Shown piece after piece: positions 21,514-33,048 of a DNA stretch of 64,000 nucleotides. The position numbers and the translations under genes are program-made. The stretch is taken from positions 36,589-100,588 of the forward strand of contig JABANP010000167.1 in NCBI GenBank assembly GCA_013115135.1, in the 5' to 3' direction. Position 1 is the first letter of the stretch; every line of letters begins with the position of its first letter. Source of the stretch: Perkinsus olseni (Eukaryota > Perkinsozoa > Perkinsida > Perkinsidae). The notes under the pieces were generated by a model, which was not told the origin of the DNA, ran no database searches, and saw only the letters and a program-made list of their open reading frames with translations.

Positions 21514-24500
21514 GTACCTGATGGTGATGATGATGAAGGCAGTAGAGTGGGCATGTATTATCATAAGATAGTACACCATCATCATCAGGGGTCGGGCCTA
21601 GGGCGTACGCTCTGGTCGACTGTTGTATCATATACTCAGCCCTGTCTTTATCAGACTTCATATCAGACCATTCAGACAGCCATACAGGTACAACCTGACG
21701 CCGGGCATGAGGGGTCCGACGGATGACAGTAGTGGTAGCACCTTCCACCCGAGGCTAATAAGATGTCTAACCTTCACCAACGACGACCCTATCATAACCC
21801 CTTGTTGATTTATACTCACCTGATGATACTGACAATACTACCCCCAACAGGATCAGTATTACCCATCTCTCCTCCTGGGCCTCCGCTATCCGATACCACA
21901 CTACCACCAATCGATGCTCTGTAGTATCGTAACTCATCCGAAGGTTTTTATACAGACAATAGCGGTACCTACAACAGTACGGCACAGCGAGGATGATGGG
22001 AGGGATAGTACGTCTATCACTGGATGGTACAGAAGACCCTACTGATGGGGACGGTGTGGTATTATCGCTGATGAATTCAGTGTGATACACCTGATGATGG
22101 CAGTGGGGGATGATGACTATTTTTTTAACAGGGAATGACCTCTCCTGATTGATTGGCTGTGTATAATGGCCATCCAAGATCGTCCTCTATGGTATGGCGT
22201 AGAGCATGATAAGTATCAGAATGTAAGAACTGGGTCCTGCTCTTCTCCTGGGCTGAGTACCTCACAACAACAGGGCTAGTAGTAGTGGAGGATATTACTA
22301 CTACCAGCTGAATGATGCATTATCCTCGATGAACTTCTTAATATCAGCATCATGAACCAACTCCCTCTTGATATGAGGAGGCCCCTCGATGGCTGGTGCC
22401 AGATGCACCTAAGGACCATCAACTAGCAGGCCTTCTGCCAGTGTGATAATAAGTACTACTGGTGTTAGTAGTGATGTTAGTAGTAGTACTACCTGGAAAT
22501 GCTTTTTATCCAATCAGCAGCCGATAGAGATTGTAAGGCCTCCTCCGGTGTTGATGCTAATCTCTTCACCCCCTGGATGAACGAGGCTCGAGTGAAGGCT
22601 TCCTGTCCTTGACGTGATAGAATGTATAAAAAAATGATATCAATAATCTGATGGTACAATAACAATAACAACAAGAAGAACGATACCTCATGATGCTGAT
22701 GATGTTGATGTGCTCACTTTCGGGTCTGATGGATGACTATTGCCTTCTTCTTCTTGCAGGGCACCTTCTACGATATCGATCAAGCTAGAGGAGGTGTATC
22801 CAAGTTCGGCTATAGGTAGGGCGAATGATGCAAGATGTGCTCTAACCTCAGGAGGGTATCTGAATACCTACGCTACGTATGGTATGGTATGGGTTCTTAT
22901 CATTACGGCCGTGCTCTGCTGCTGCTGTTGGTGGTGGTGGTGTCACCATAGGACTGCCTTAACATCCATTTGTACCATGTTACTAGCCTTCGCAGTAGGG
23001 GGGTGTCATGCACGCGTAATACTCGGAGGGACTGCATCTGGATACATGATAACAGCAGTAGTAGTGATGGTAATAAGAATAACGCCGCCCCTCACCAGAT
23101 CCCCGACGTATTCCATACTTGATGATGTTAATCGTGTAGTGATGAGAGCATCAATCATGGACGTGATACACTGAGTAGAGTACCTGATGATAGTGTGCAT
23201 GCTGCTGATGATAATGAGGCAGCATACCAGTCAAGTCTAGCCATGGCCTTTAAGGCAACGGTTATGTCCTTCATGTTGTTGTTGCTGGTCGGTGTGATGG
23301 CCGTGGATAAGGTTGATAGAATTGATGATGATAGCTGCGATAAGGGTGAGTATCTGATGGCAATAACTGTTGTTGGTGATGATGCGCATGATAATAGTGA
23401 TACATATTCAGTTGACTCGTGTTCGGCAGGGCTTCCTTCTTCTGTGATAATAATGTTAGAAAGTCTATCAATGGCCTAGGAGGCACTATCATGTATTACT
23501 GGTACCAACACCTAACTGCGGTTCATCGACCAGGATCAGCAGGGGATGGAGTACCCGTATGGCCTCCTGCCAGTAGAGGGTCGTTAAATGTCCTTCTAGA
23601 AGCTGTTAGCTCAGCACTATGCTGTAGGCAAGCTGCTATTATAGTCATTATATCATTGGCACTTAGATCATCACGAGTACCTACCCCAGCATCACCACCA
23701 TCGTACAGGTTTCATTGCTATTATCATTATTATTATTACCATGCAAACTGTACTGGTCGAATAATATGGAAGCAAGCTTAACTGTTGCATTGTTGGCATC
23801 ATCATCATCATTGAAATGATATCTCTTTACTGCGCATAACAGTAGTTGCAGCCAGTAGCTGAACGTCTAATAACAACAGCAGCAGCAGCATGATGATGGA
23901 GGGCTTCTATGTTGTTGTTACATTGAGGAGTGGTCATGAGTAGTATATTATTAGGTTTTGGCTATGAAGTCCTCAACTGCCTCTGATACATCAAATGAAT
24001 CCCCCAAGACATCCACGTAGCGACAGGCACCTGATCAGGCATCACCAGGCATCACCAGCAGCAGCAGTGATGGTGATGATGGTGATACGTGCTATATCGG
24101 AACTCTTCATGTTCCGTGGTGGATTATCCTTAATATATTGCCGTAGTACTGCAGCGAGTGGTATCTCCTGTTCTTGACCCAACACCCTCGATGATGATGA
24201 TGATGCTAGACCATGATCTGCTAGTATACCTAGCAAGAGTTGACTGAGGATGACGGGTGTAGTAATAGTATGTAGTACATAGTAAGTGTAAGGCAGTTGT
24301 CCCTTCTTGGTGCCCCCTAATGCATCGAGTGATGCATACAATAATTCGATCTGGGGTGCCCTCTCGTTATTGTCATCGGATATGCTGAATATCAACCTCA
24401 AGACCTCTGTTACAGAGGCTCGCTGTGACTGGGTGAGGCGATCTTTTGCCTAGCATGTAAGTAAACAACAACAACGAAGAGAAGCAACATTACCATGATA

Positions 24501-26345
24501 GGTGTAGGTATCTTTAATGATATCATTTTATGGAATCTATGTCGAGCTCTCGACCTCTAGTACCTTACCATCTATCAGTGTGTGTAATAACCATCACTAC
24601 TACTACCTAGCACTCCGATAATGGCATGTACAATATCATCATCATGACCCCTGACCAGCCTGTGGTTCATCATCCTTATTCACCTTGTGTAATAACACCC
24701 GTAGCACCACTGCAAGTTGACGAGGTTTGAATGACTCCAACATCTCCATACCCTACACGCATGAATGCATCCCTCCTGTGGTGGTGAAGCATACCTTAGA
24801 CTCTAGGGCGTCCAATAGAACATGGTGATACTCAGTCTCATTATGACGAGTCTTCAGTAGCCCAAGCATCATGCAGTAGATGTCATCACGTGTCAAACTG
24901 ATGATGATGATGATGATGTGCTCGGTTGGCCGGTGGTCTTACCTTCCCTTTATACTCATCATTCTCTCGGTAGCCCCTCGTAACAGGGAAACAGCAGCAT
25001 CAGTAGATACTCCAATTCTGCTTACACATAGGAGACACTAATGTTGTAATAATCAGCAGGGTGATGACGAGTTGCGCATATTACGGTATGAATAATCCTA
25101 GCAATCTCGTTGGGTAGTAATACTGATTTAACACCGTCCTGGACTGCACTCTTGACAGCCGTTGGTAACCCCTCCAAACCCCTCACGTGATTGTGCTGCC
25201 TACCCCATACAACCAATCACTGCTGCTGTTAACAGTACTACTACTCCTACCCATTCAATAGCAGCTGTTATTGATGATGACCGCCTTGCTGTGGCTTCCT
25301 TACCACTTATCAATGTGCCACCATCATCACGCTCATCATTGCCATTGTTGTTGTAATCGTCTACCCGTGCCATGTAGGCAATACGACTATAGAATGCCTG
25401 ATGGTATCACAATCATCATCATACCAACACTTTCGTAACTTTTATTAACACCTTATCAATATTAGCAACAACATCACCCAATCCCAGAGGCCCACAGGCC
25501 TTCCTCAGTCTCCATAACGCATCAAGATCACTCTAAATACCACCACCCCTGTCCTCATACCACCCATAGTAGTAATATTACAGTAGGGTCGTCGAACACG
25601 ATCTTAGCAGCATTCAAAGCCACCACCCTTCCCTCTTTGGAGACATGTGGTACCATACTCGATATGGCACACACAAGATCCAAGCAGCGTGATGATAACC
25701 TCTCATGGTTACTGAGTGCATACAATAACAATGATTACTACTATCGTCATTACTCATTCAAGTGTCGTTGATCATCAAGTGTCGTTGCTCTATTGTATAA
25801 CATATCCAGCAACTGCCCATGCAGCACATCGTCACCTTTGGATATTAGGGATAAACCCTGGATGGAGGTGAACACATCGTCCAAGTGTAGTTCTACTGGA
25901 TTCATACTCGTCTGATACAACAACATGATGATGGTGACGAGTATTCCCTTGTTGTTGTTATTACCAGCAACTTGGCCTTGAATGTCCTCTCACCATTATC
26001 CTTAGTTTTCGACGCTTCTAGCATGTCATTCAGCATATTATTAAGATACGTCGATTGGTGCATGGCAGCATTATGAGCGGGAGACTCTAGGGTGTTGATG
26101 ACGAGTAGGGTCCTCGCCAAACCAATAATACCCGTACATCGTATTCTGCCATCAGCATCAGCTAGTAGAAGTAGTGCTCGTTATGGCGATACCTACATAT
26201 TGTCTCCTGACTGTGAGTCCGCCATGAAGTTCCTCTCAATAGCAGCTCTAACGTCAGTGAGAGCCGCTGCCCTCCACCCAAGGAGGGACTTCACCAATCT
26301 TACTGATGCTAGTGTTTGTTGTTGATGTTGTTGTGGAGATACCAT
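21500..26345 (-). CDS. RAP-domain protein with helical repeats, right copy
   Basis: Mirror of the gene at 2539-7369. The RAP half-sites are present in the same arrangement: an exon ending in GWK, a 47-base intron (53 in the left arm), then VVPVWLSEWSDMKSD with one conservative change (RE in the left arm, KD here). Helical exons such as LRLIFSISDDNNERAPQIE and FTRASFIQGVKRL are conserved. Several intronic triplet runs differ in length from the left copy in steps of three or six bases. The start at 26345 (MVSPQQHQQQ) is provisional. The predicted role is RNA binding in mitochondrion or relict plastid, by family knowledge only. Confidence 0.68.
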
Positions 26346-26968
26346 CACAAAGGAAAACAGGCAGTAAGCTGATGATTGCTCATGATGGTCCTGTGTTGTT
26401 TACAACTCTATACCTAGAGCTGTGACGTATCATCCCCTGCTGCACGAGCATGATAGCAGGACTATTGGTAAGCTGTAATAACACTGCGGCCCTTGTCGTC
26501 CACCCCTCTGGAGCATGATCACACAACGCCGATTGTGGTTCGTAGCAATGCAGTGAATGATGATAATGATTATTATTACTATGATAACAACAAGCCTTCA
26601 GTAGTATTAGTATTACTGTTTTTCTTGTTTTTCTTGTTGTTATTGCAAGTATGCAAGTAGTTGCTAATGACTGTACATAGTGGTAGTTGTAGGAGTATAA
26701 TAACAACAACAACAATGATGATGATGATGATGATGATGATGCCCAGTATGTGATAGTCCGAATGACAATAATGACAACGGTAAGAAGGAGGAGAAAAAGA
26801 GAAACATAATAGAGACGAAGATGATGATGATGATGAAAGCAGGGACTAGAAATAGTAGCAGCATTAGGGTATTACCCTTACGCTCATGTTGTTGTTGATA
26901 ATAATAATATTATTATTACCATTGCAACGAGTAAAATAACAGTATATGGGCTATCAACAGGGCGATAG

Positions 26969-26970
<2 letters not shown>

Positions 26971-27000
<30 letters not shown>
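26971..27000. repeat. Ten-unit TCA triplet run with a shorter partner in the other arm
   Basis: Ten TCA units lie just downstream of the right phosphatase gene. The mirror position in the left arm (about 1909-1923) has only about five GAT units. This is a direct example of repeat-length divergence between the arms. It lies in probable 3' untranslated sequence. Confidence 0.85.
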
Positions 27001-27039
27001 GTTATTGCAGCAGACAATAATATCTACTTCCCGCTTTTG

Positions 27040-28521
27040 TTATTGTTGTTGATTATCACCATCAATAACGCTAGGGGATGTACTTTGGGACTCCTCCTCG
27101 AAAATTGCAGGTATAGGGTCTTCTTCTATGCTACATAATACTTCTAAAAACTCCATCACCTAATAACAACAACTGGCTACCACCATCATGATGATGTATG
27201 TGTATGTAGCACTGTTGTTGCTATTACCTCTTGAGTATCTTCTAATGTATATGTTGCTGCTGTAGGTCGACCTATATCATGAGTAGTATTGTGTACTAAG
27301 ATACCCATACCAGTAGTAGGGAAGGATGCTTTGATGGCTCTAAACCCATCCTCGTCGGTGATATCATCTCCAATATAAATGGGTACAATACCACCACGGC
27401 CATGACCATCCTCATCATCGGTCATGTCATCACAACCAACATCATCATCATCATCAGCTGCTGCTGCAGCATCATTATCATCATCTTCGATACTATTATT
27501 GTTGATAACATCTAAATGATGAGGACTGATACCATTACTACCTCCAGTATTATTATTATTATTACCCCATGCATTCAGTAACCATAACACTGCCTTGCCC
27601 TTATTCCAACTTAAATTCAGCTTGATCTCATATACCATCTTACCGTAATGAAGACGTAGTTGTGGGTATTTAGCGACTACACCATGTACCAAGTTAGATA
27701 CCTACGACACACCACCTCTACAGACAACACCTACGGGCCGCCGAGAGCAGGACTATTACATCAACATGAAGGTCAGGATGGACATTACGGTAATGAACTG
27801 ATATGCTAAATTTATTATCTTCTACGACACAATGAGGATACTTCTTAGATCCTTCTATCAGCTCATCTCTAGCCTTATGTAATTGTGGCAGATACGCTCC
27901 ACCAACCTGATAATCATTATGATGTTACTACTCATGTAATGACAACTACCTGATAATGGGTATCACGTGGACCCCAGATATCGAAGCCGTGGGAAGCTGC
28001 AAAATGTATCCTCTTCCTGGCATCACCAGTGGATTGAAGGAATGTCAATATCGTATCCATCGATCGCCCAGTAACAATAGATACTCTATGTGTTAAGGAT
28101 AGACGCTCTAACACTTCTGCCCTAACAACAACAACAACATCAGTACATCATGATGATGATGATGTTATTACATTTGTGGACTGAGCTTGGCATCCCCTGG
28201 ATTGGATACTATCGGTGTCAAGGTACCATCATAGTCGAGGAATATATACAACTTCTTCTTATTTAACCTTTCCTTTAGTGCATCCACACCTTTACCATTA
28301 TGTAATGGTATCTTGGTCAAGGGGTTAATAGTGGACATAGACCCACATCTTGATAATGTCCTCACCATCCTACTGCTACTACCACCACCCATTTTAAGGC
28401 AGCTCCCTGCTGGGCTCAGTGTGTGATGATGATGATGATGATCGACAACAGAACCTCCAGTAGCAGCAGTATCGGGTTGTGCTGTTGTTGTTGATGTAGC
28501 AGCTGTCGCAGCAACACTCAT
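27040..28521 (-). CDS. Trehalose-6-phosphate phosphatase, right copy, frame open
   Basis: Converts trehalose-6-phosphate to trehalose. This is the readable copy. Exon 1 (28521-28172) carries the HAD nucleophile motif FLDYDGTLTPIVSNPGDAK, where the first Asp is the expected nucleophile. Exon 2 has VTGRSMDT and the expected aromatic/His segment HGFDIWGP. Exon 3 holds VVEDNKFSISVHYR. Exon 4 has LSWNKGKAV and IGDDITDEDGF. Exon 5 has VMEFLEVL and stops at 27040-27042. The length (about 390 residues) fits plant-type stand-alone phosphatases, with an N-terminal extension of about 80 residues rich in Ser/Thr/His. Compared with the left copy it has two extra His codons near the start and a shorter Asp-rich insert. 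No glycosyltransferase-20 domain is seen, so a synthase must be encoded elsewhere. Confidence 0.88.
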
Positions 28522-28844
28522 CCTGTATTAAAGGTAAGAGGTAATAATGAGAAAGAATACAGTAGCAGAACTGTGATGATGGATATAGTAATGAGGAGAC
28601 ATCCTGGTGATACTATGCATAACACAACTCCTCAGAGGATAAACTAGTAGAACTCTAATACTGGTGGTGGTATGATGACGATGATAATCGGTCATTATTC
28701 AACATGCATAGCAAGCTTGAACCCCATACCCAGAGGATGGCCCTTCCTCCTCACTGCACTGCTGTACGATGACGATGATGATGATGACGTTGGCAAACGA
28801 CGTAAATGTTCATAATTCACAACTGTAGAGGCGATTATAGTCTT

Positions 28845-30338
28845 ACCCTGGGATAGATTATATATACCATTAACACATAAAGATACCTGATAGTCACTAC
28901 CATACCACGCTTACTAAATGTCTTATTACCTCTTTTTGTAATACATCTATCCTATACTCACATTCGACTGATATACCAAACTTCTCCAAGATCGTCGAGG
29001 GTACTGATGAAAGATACTATTTATCACTAGCAGCTTCCCTCGACACAATCCTTACCCTTCTCTGTCCCCCCTCCCACAACTTGAAGTCCGGTATCGGGTG
29101 AAGCTGCCATAATGATGCCGACGCTACGATTGTGCCCTGATAACGATGATGATGATGATACTAACAACACATGCACATTATGAGGAGTACCTTGGGAGCA
29201 TCCAGTAAAAAGTATCCTCCTAAAACCAAGTAACGGAGATGATAACGCGAAGTCACTTCGTAATGATACCTGAAGGATACGTCCTAGGAGCGCTGATGGA
29301 GGTAGGATTGATGATTACTTGGAAATGTTTGCAGGGTGCAAATCTGGCCCCGATAGCAAAGACACCATCGACCGATGATGATGATGCCGAGGTAAGCCTG
29401 TTGACAACTTTATCATCAATAGCAACTCCTAAACCCGAGACTAATGTTATTGGGGCTCTCCTCGCTGCGGCAGTAGGCCTGATTGAGGATTACTGCTGTT
29501 GTTGATGCTGTACGCATGGTGCAGATCTTACCAGTAATCAACAGCAGCACCGATATTAAACTCTTCATCACTGAGATGGAACCTTACACTTCTAGGTGAT
29601 ATCCTCTTCGGTGGAGTACCTTTTATGATGATCATTATCATAATATTTACGACAACCATCGCGGAGTGTGTAGATACCTTCGTTAGGGGATGCATGGTCC
29701 CACCCTCCCATAAAGCAAGTCCTGATTGCGCTGCTATCACGAATATTGGACGACTCTGATGATGATGACCTCTGTGATGACCTCTGTGAAGACTTTATAA
29801 TGTCATTCATTTGTGGTATAAAGCCTTCCATCTGATCTCACGACATACCCTGCACCGTCATTGTTAATACTACGCCGTTATTACCATGGCCTTAGCGAAG
29901 TATGGATGCTTATTGTATTCCAAAGATACCATACCCAAACGATCAGCGAATAACCTAATGATGCCACCACCTCCGCATCAAAGGTTGACCATTGCTCTTG
30001 GTAGTACCGCATGAGAATAGACGTATCTTTAATGGGGCCATTAAGGGTTAGTGCTGTTGAAGATACATTACCAGATAAGAATGAAAATCCCTGATAACGA
30101 GGAATATCACTGATAATCATTATAGTCGATTACATTAAAAAAGATACTCCTCAGTGGACCACATCCCCGGAGATCTTTCAATGTGGCTGTAACATGTAAT
30201 GGTATCTTGATAATAATAGCAGTACAGACGATATGCTACCACAACCCCTACTACTACCTCCCGAATATCCCTGGTAATACTACCAAATCTTTGTGTTATC
30301 ATGTGAGGTGATAACAATCTATGGCACGGTTCATACAA
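28845..30338 (-). CDS. Unidentified multi-exon gene upstream of the phosphatase
   Basis: A chain of minus-strand exons with good GT-AG borders can be followed. The first candidate starts MYEPCHRLLSPHMITQRFGS (30338). Later pieces include LFADRLGMVSLEYNKHPYF, MGGWDHASPNEGIYTLRDG, LSDEEFNIGAAVDYW, LVSGLGVAIDDKVVNRL, YLVLGGYFLLDAPK joined to GTIVASASLWQLHPIPDF, TILEKFGISVECEYRIDVL, and VSLCVNGIYNLSQ. Overall it looks like a soluble enzyme of about 450 residues, but I do not recognise the family. Its last exons lie inside the palindrome arm and the rest lies outside the part of the arm visible in the window. The final stop and several exon borders are unsettled. Confidence 0.45.
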
Positions 30339-30647
30339 TAGTGAACCTGCTTATAATAACACGAGGTCATAGCAGTATTGATGGTGGTGTCGCATCATCA
30401 TCATCATTACTACCAATAACATCCGGCTTGTATGGATCAATCCTTGCTTCCGTTGTTACCATTGGGGTAGAGATAATCACAACTTTACCCACTATTAACA
30501 ATGTTGCGCAGATAGAAGACGTTGCGACACAAGGATCTTGCACGCATGCACAAGCATCTAAGGCTGTTCACCATCTCATCAGTTGGACTACTCTGCGTAA
30601 TTCAACTTACGTTATGCTTGGCAGTTCCTATTTAGTTACTACTAGTT

Positions 30648-31433
30648 ATGTTTCTTCCACTTCTTCTCTCTTCAAGACCCTTCCTTCTACTATTGGTTTA
30701 TGCTACTATCACACTAGTAAGCGGTAAATCATCGAACGTATGTCAGAGCGTATGCTGGAACACACCCTATTGTGGCGATTCCGGGTATACATCCTATTGT
30801 AGGGATGATGATGGTTTGTGTTATGGTCTGTATCATAATAGAGGTGGACCATCATCATACTGTTATCAACCCGAGGATCCTTCATGTAATGGGGATGTAC
30901 TCGAACCAGTAAGCTGTTCCCAAGGTGTGGTATCCTCCTGTGAAGATTTATGTGAGCAAATACCCTCTTGCCGTGCTAGTACATCGTCAAAGTCGTTCTG
31001 CAAGACTTGGGCTAAATCACAGGTATGTTATGGTATACTGCAGAGAGAGGATGGATCGTTGTGTTATGCACCAGCTGATGATGATTGTCATGGTATACCA
31101 TACCCTTGCCCTTCCATTCAACTTCGTAATGAGGCTATCAATTCACCTCTCAGCAGAAGTACTACTCCTACCACTCCTTCACGTCGTAGTGGTAGTAGAG
31201 CATCTTATCGCATCTTGATGAGGCTGCTGGTCTCTCAGATGTATTCTTACGATGTTACACCATTACCATCATTGCATTGTCATCATTATAACTCCATAAT
31301 ACTACTACTACTGCTAGTAGTATTATCATCATCATCCCAGGATTCCTCTCTCGATACTGTTCATACTGCATCATCATCATCATCATTATTCTATACAGCA
31401 AGTAGTACCCTTGTACTATCCTTTAGTACTTGA
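30648..31433 (+). CDS. Secreted cysteine-rich protein
   Basis: A single frame of 261 codons. A clear signal peptide (FLPLLLSSRPFLLLLVYATI, then TLVSG) is followed by two tandem modules rich in Cys. The first holds SYCRDDDGLCYG and the second SFCKTWAKSQVCYG, each ending in a CY.P.D..C.G pattern. The second module matches the Cys module of the 509-residue palindrome protein (SYCKYWEVPQICSG). A Ser/Thr-rich stretch and a hydrophobic segment (about IILLLLLVVL) follow, so it may be membrane-anchored. Past about residue 165 composition becomes low-complexity and an intron or different end is possible. Likely extracellular. Function unknown. Confidence 0.7.
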   Translation: MFLPLLLSSRPFLLLLVYATITLVSGKSSNVCQSVCWNTPYCGDSGYTSYCRDDDGLCYGLYHNRGGPSSYCYQPEDPSCNGDVLEPVSCSQGVVSSCEDLCEQIPSCRASTSSKSFCKTWAKSQVCYGILQREDGSLCYAPADDDCHGIPYPCPSIQLRNEAINSPLSRSTTPTTPSRRSGSRASYRILMRLLVSQMYSYDVTPLPSLHCHHYNSIILLLLLVVLSSSSQDSSLDTVHTASSSSSLFYTASSTLVLSFST

Positions 31434-31881
31434 TGGTGTACCAACATCACCAGTATCGTCAAGTTCTTGTGTTGCTACGTCCTCATCAGAGTCATCTTCC
31501 AATACCATAACCCGCCCTCCTCTAATCCTAGTTTCCTTCTCCCACTGATGTCTTCCCCTCTCCCCTCTCCGTGTGTGATGAAGTCAGCTAGTAGTAGTAT
31601 TATTATGACGATGGTAGTATTTCCGGTAGTAGTACATCCCGAACACTCTTCCGTCACTCCTGCAGGAAGGCTTCTTCTTCCCCCTTCCCATCATGCTTGA
31701 CAGGTATGCCGATGACGATGCCGAGTACACCTCCTGTATACTCGGTTGAGTGCCGATGACGATGCTGATGATAATGATGATGTTGGTACTACTGTACTCG
31801 TCCCTAGTGTAGCGTTATCTAGTCTCCATCATCTGTTCACGACTTTGGTATCTTCCGTACATAATCCCAGACGACGACGAC

Positions 31882-32331
31882 ATGAGAGAGGGTATACCAC
31901 AGAAGAGTAGGATCGGGTTGATGTTGAGGATATCGTTGGTGCTGAGTGTTGGTGTGGTTATTGGAGCTGGGGTGTACGTTGCAGTGTGGTCTATCATCAC
32001 CCCGAGGCTTGCTATGTTGGACAGTCATGAGGAGGTATGGGTGTTATATAGGTATGGAGTCTAGCAATGATCTAGTAGGTGATACAGAAGCATAGAGGGA
32101 CTGCTGAATGAAGGGAGGCTATCTACTGATTATGAGAGAGATGAAGGCATACGTGCCATTATAATAGAAGAATCGGCGAAGGCATCATCATCAGCAAGAG
32201 GTCATCATCATGGGTAGCATCCTCAAGGGTCCATCAGCATTATCGTCAGGAATGGTCATGTCTAGACTCGAAGATCAGCTCAACCATGCAGAAGGCATGA
32301 TGAAAGATATATCATCCACACTCGATGAATG
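31882..32331 (+). CDS. Small single-pass membrane protein, hypothetical
   Basis: Starts MREGIPQKSRIGLML and has one strong membrane segment (LVLSVGVVIGAGVYVAV). After a short intron with donor near 32036, an exon reads IEGLLNEGRLSTDYERDEG. A last exon ends SRLEDQLNHAEGMMKDISST and stops at 32329-32331. The soluble tail is helical and charged, as in small adaptor or fusion proteins, but no family is recognised. The start and the exact splice phase are uncertain, and part of the N-terminus could lie in an upstream exon (about 31,800). Confidence 0.4.
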
Positions 32332-32552
32332 ACCACCTTGTCCATCACCACCACCAGCAGCAGTTCTGTCGTGTTTACAGCGGCTCATCACCACCATCGG
32401 GTGACGGTTTCATGGCGACGTATCCGTTGCCGTGTGCGATTTTTGGGCGAGCGCTGTTTTATTGTTAATCCACCACTACGAACTTCACTACTGCTCTGTG
32501 ACATTTCTAGTGTAGTTTTTCTCCTCTTCCTCCTCCTCCCCCCCACTACACC

Positions 32553-32932
32553 ATGCAGGTTATGATGAAGCTATTTGTCCTTCTTTTCGGCTTCATCTTC
32601 GCTGCCACCATGTAGTACTACACCTCCACTGTGTTGCTGCTACAGTCATTGTTAGGTTGGAGGGCTGTAGCAAGGCTGCTCATGATGTTGAACATCATGA
32701 ACCCAAACCTGAACAGCATGAACAACACGCTGTTCATAAGGAAGAGAAGAGGGTTATTGAAGAGGGAGGAGGCCCACATGAGGAGAAGAGGGCCAAATCC
32801 CCTGAAACAAGTATGGTTATTATCATCATGCTAGGCTTGCGGTATTATTATGTTCAGGTTGATGATGGTGGTATCATCACTGATCAGCATCGATATGGTT
32901 ATACATGTAGTCTTTGGTATTGGACAATATGA
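32553..32932 (+). CDS. Small secreted His/Glu-rich protein
   Basis: Two exons, 32553-32611 and 32656-32932, encode about 111 residues. Exon 1 is almost entirely a signal peptide (MQVMMKLFVLLFGFIFAATM). The 44-base intron starts gtagta and ends ttgttag; the splice gives phase 2 and keeps the frame. The mature N-terminal half is dominated by His, Glu and Lys (HDVEHHEPKPEQHEQHAVHK), suggesting metal or anion binding. That is inference from composition only. The last 30 residues are hydrophobic and less convincing, so an alternative splice or stop near 32,812 is possible. Not recognised. Confidence 0.5.
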
Positions 32933-33048
32933 TTAAGAGTTATCTCTCAACATGATTATTCTCAGTTTGAATGTTACCATCAGATTTGTGTTGAAGTAGT
33001 AGTATACACTGAGGGTAGTGATGGTGTAGTCGAAGTATAGTATTACTA

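Larger units (their letters stand above)
15655..28908 (-). repeat. Right arm of the giant inverted repeat
   Basis: Reverse complement of the left arm, with the same gene order on the minus strand pointing inwards to the spacer. The inner edge is where similarity to the left arm starts, close to the bases reading tcgatcgcgactcatcacct. The outer limit of 28,908 is only the point that mirrors base 1, so the duplication may continue into the sequence after 28,908 if the left side continues outside the window. Confidence 0.93.
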
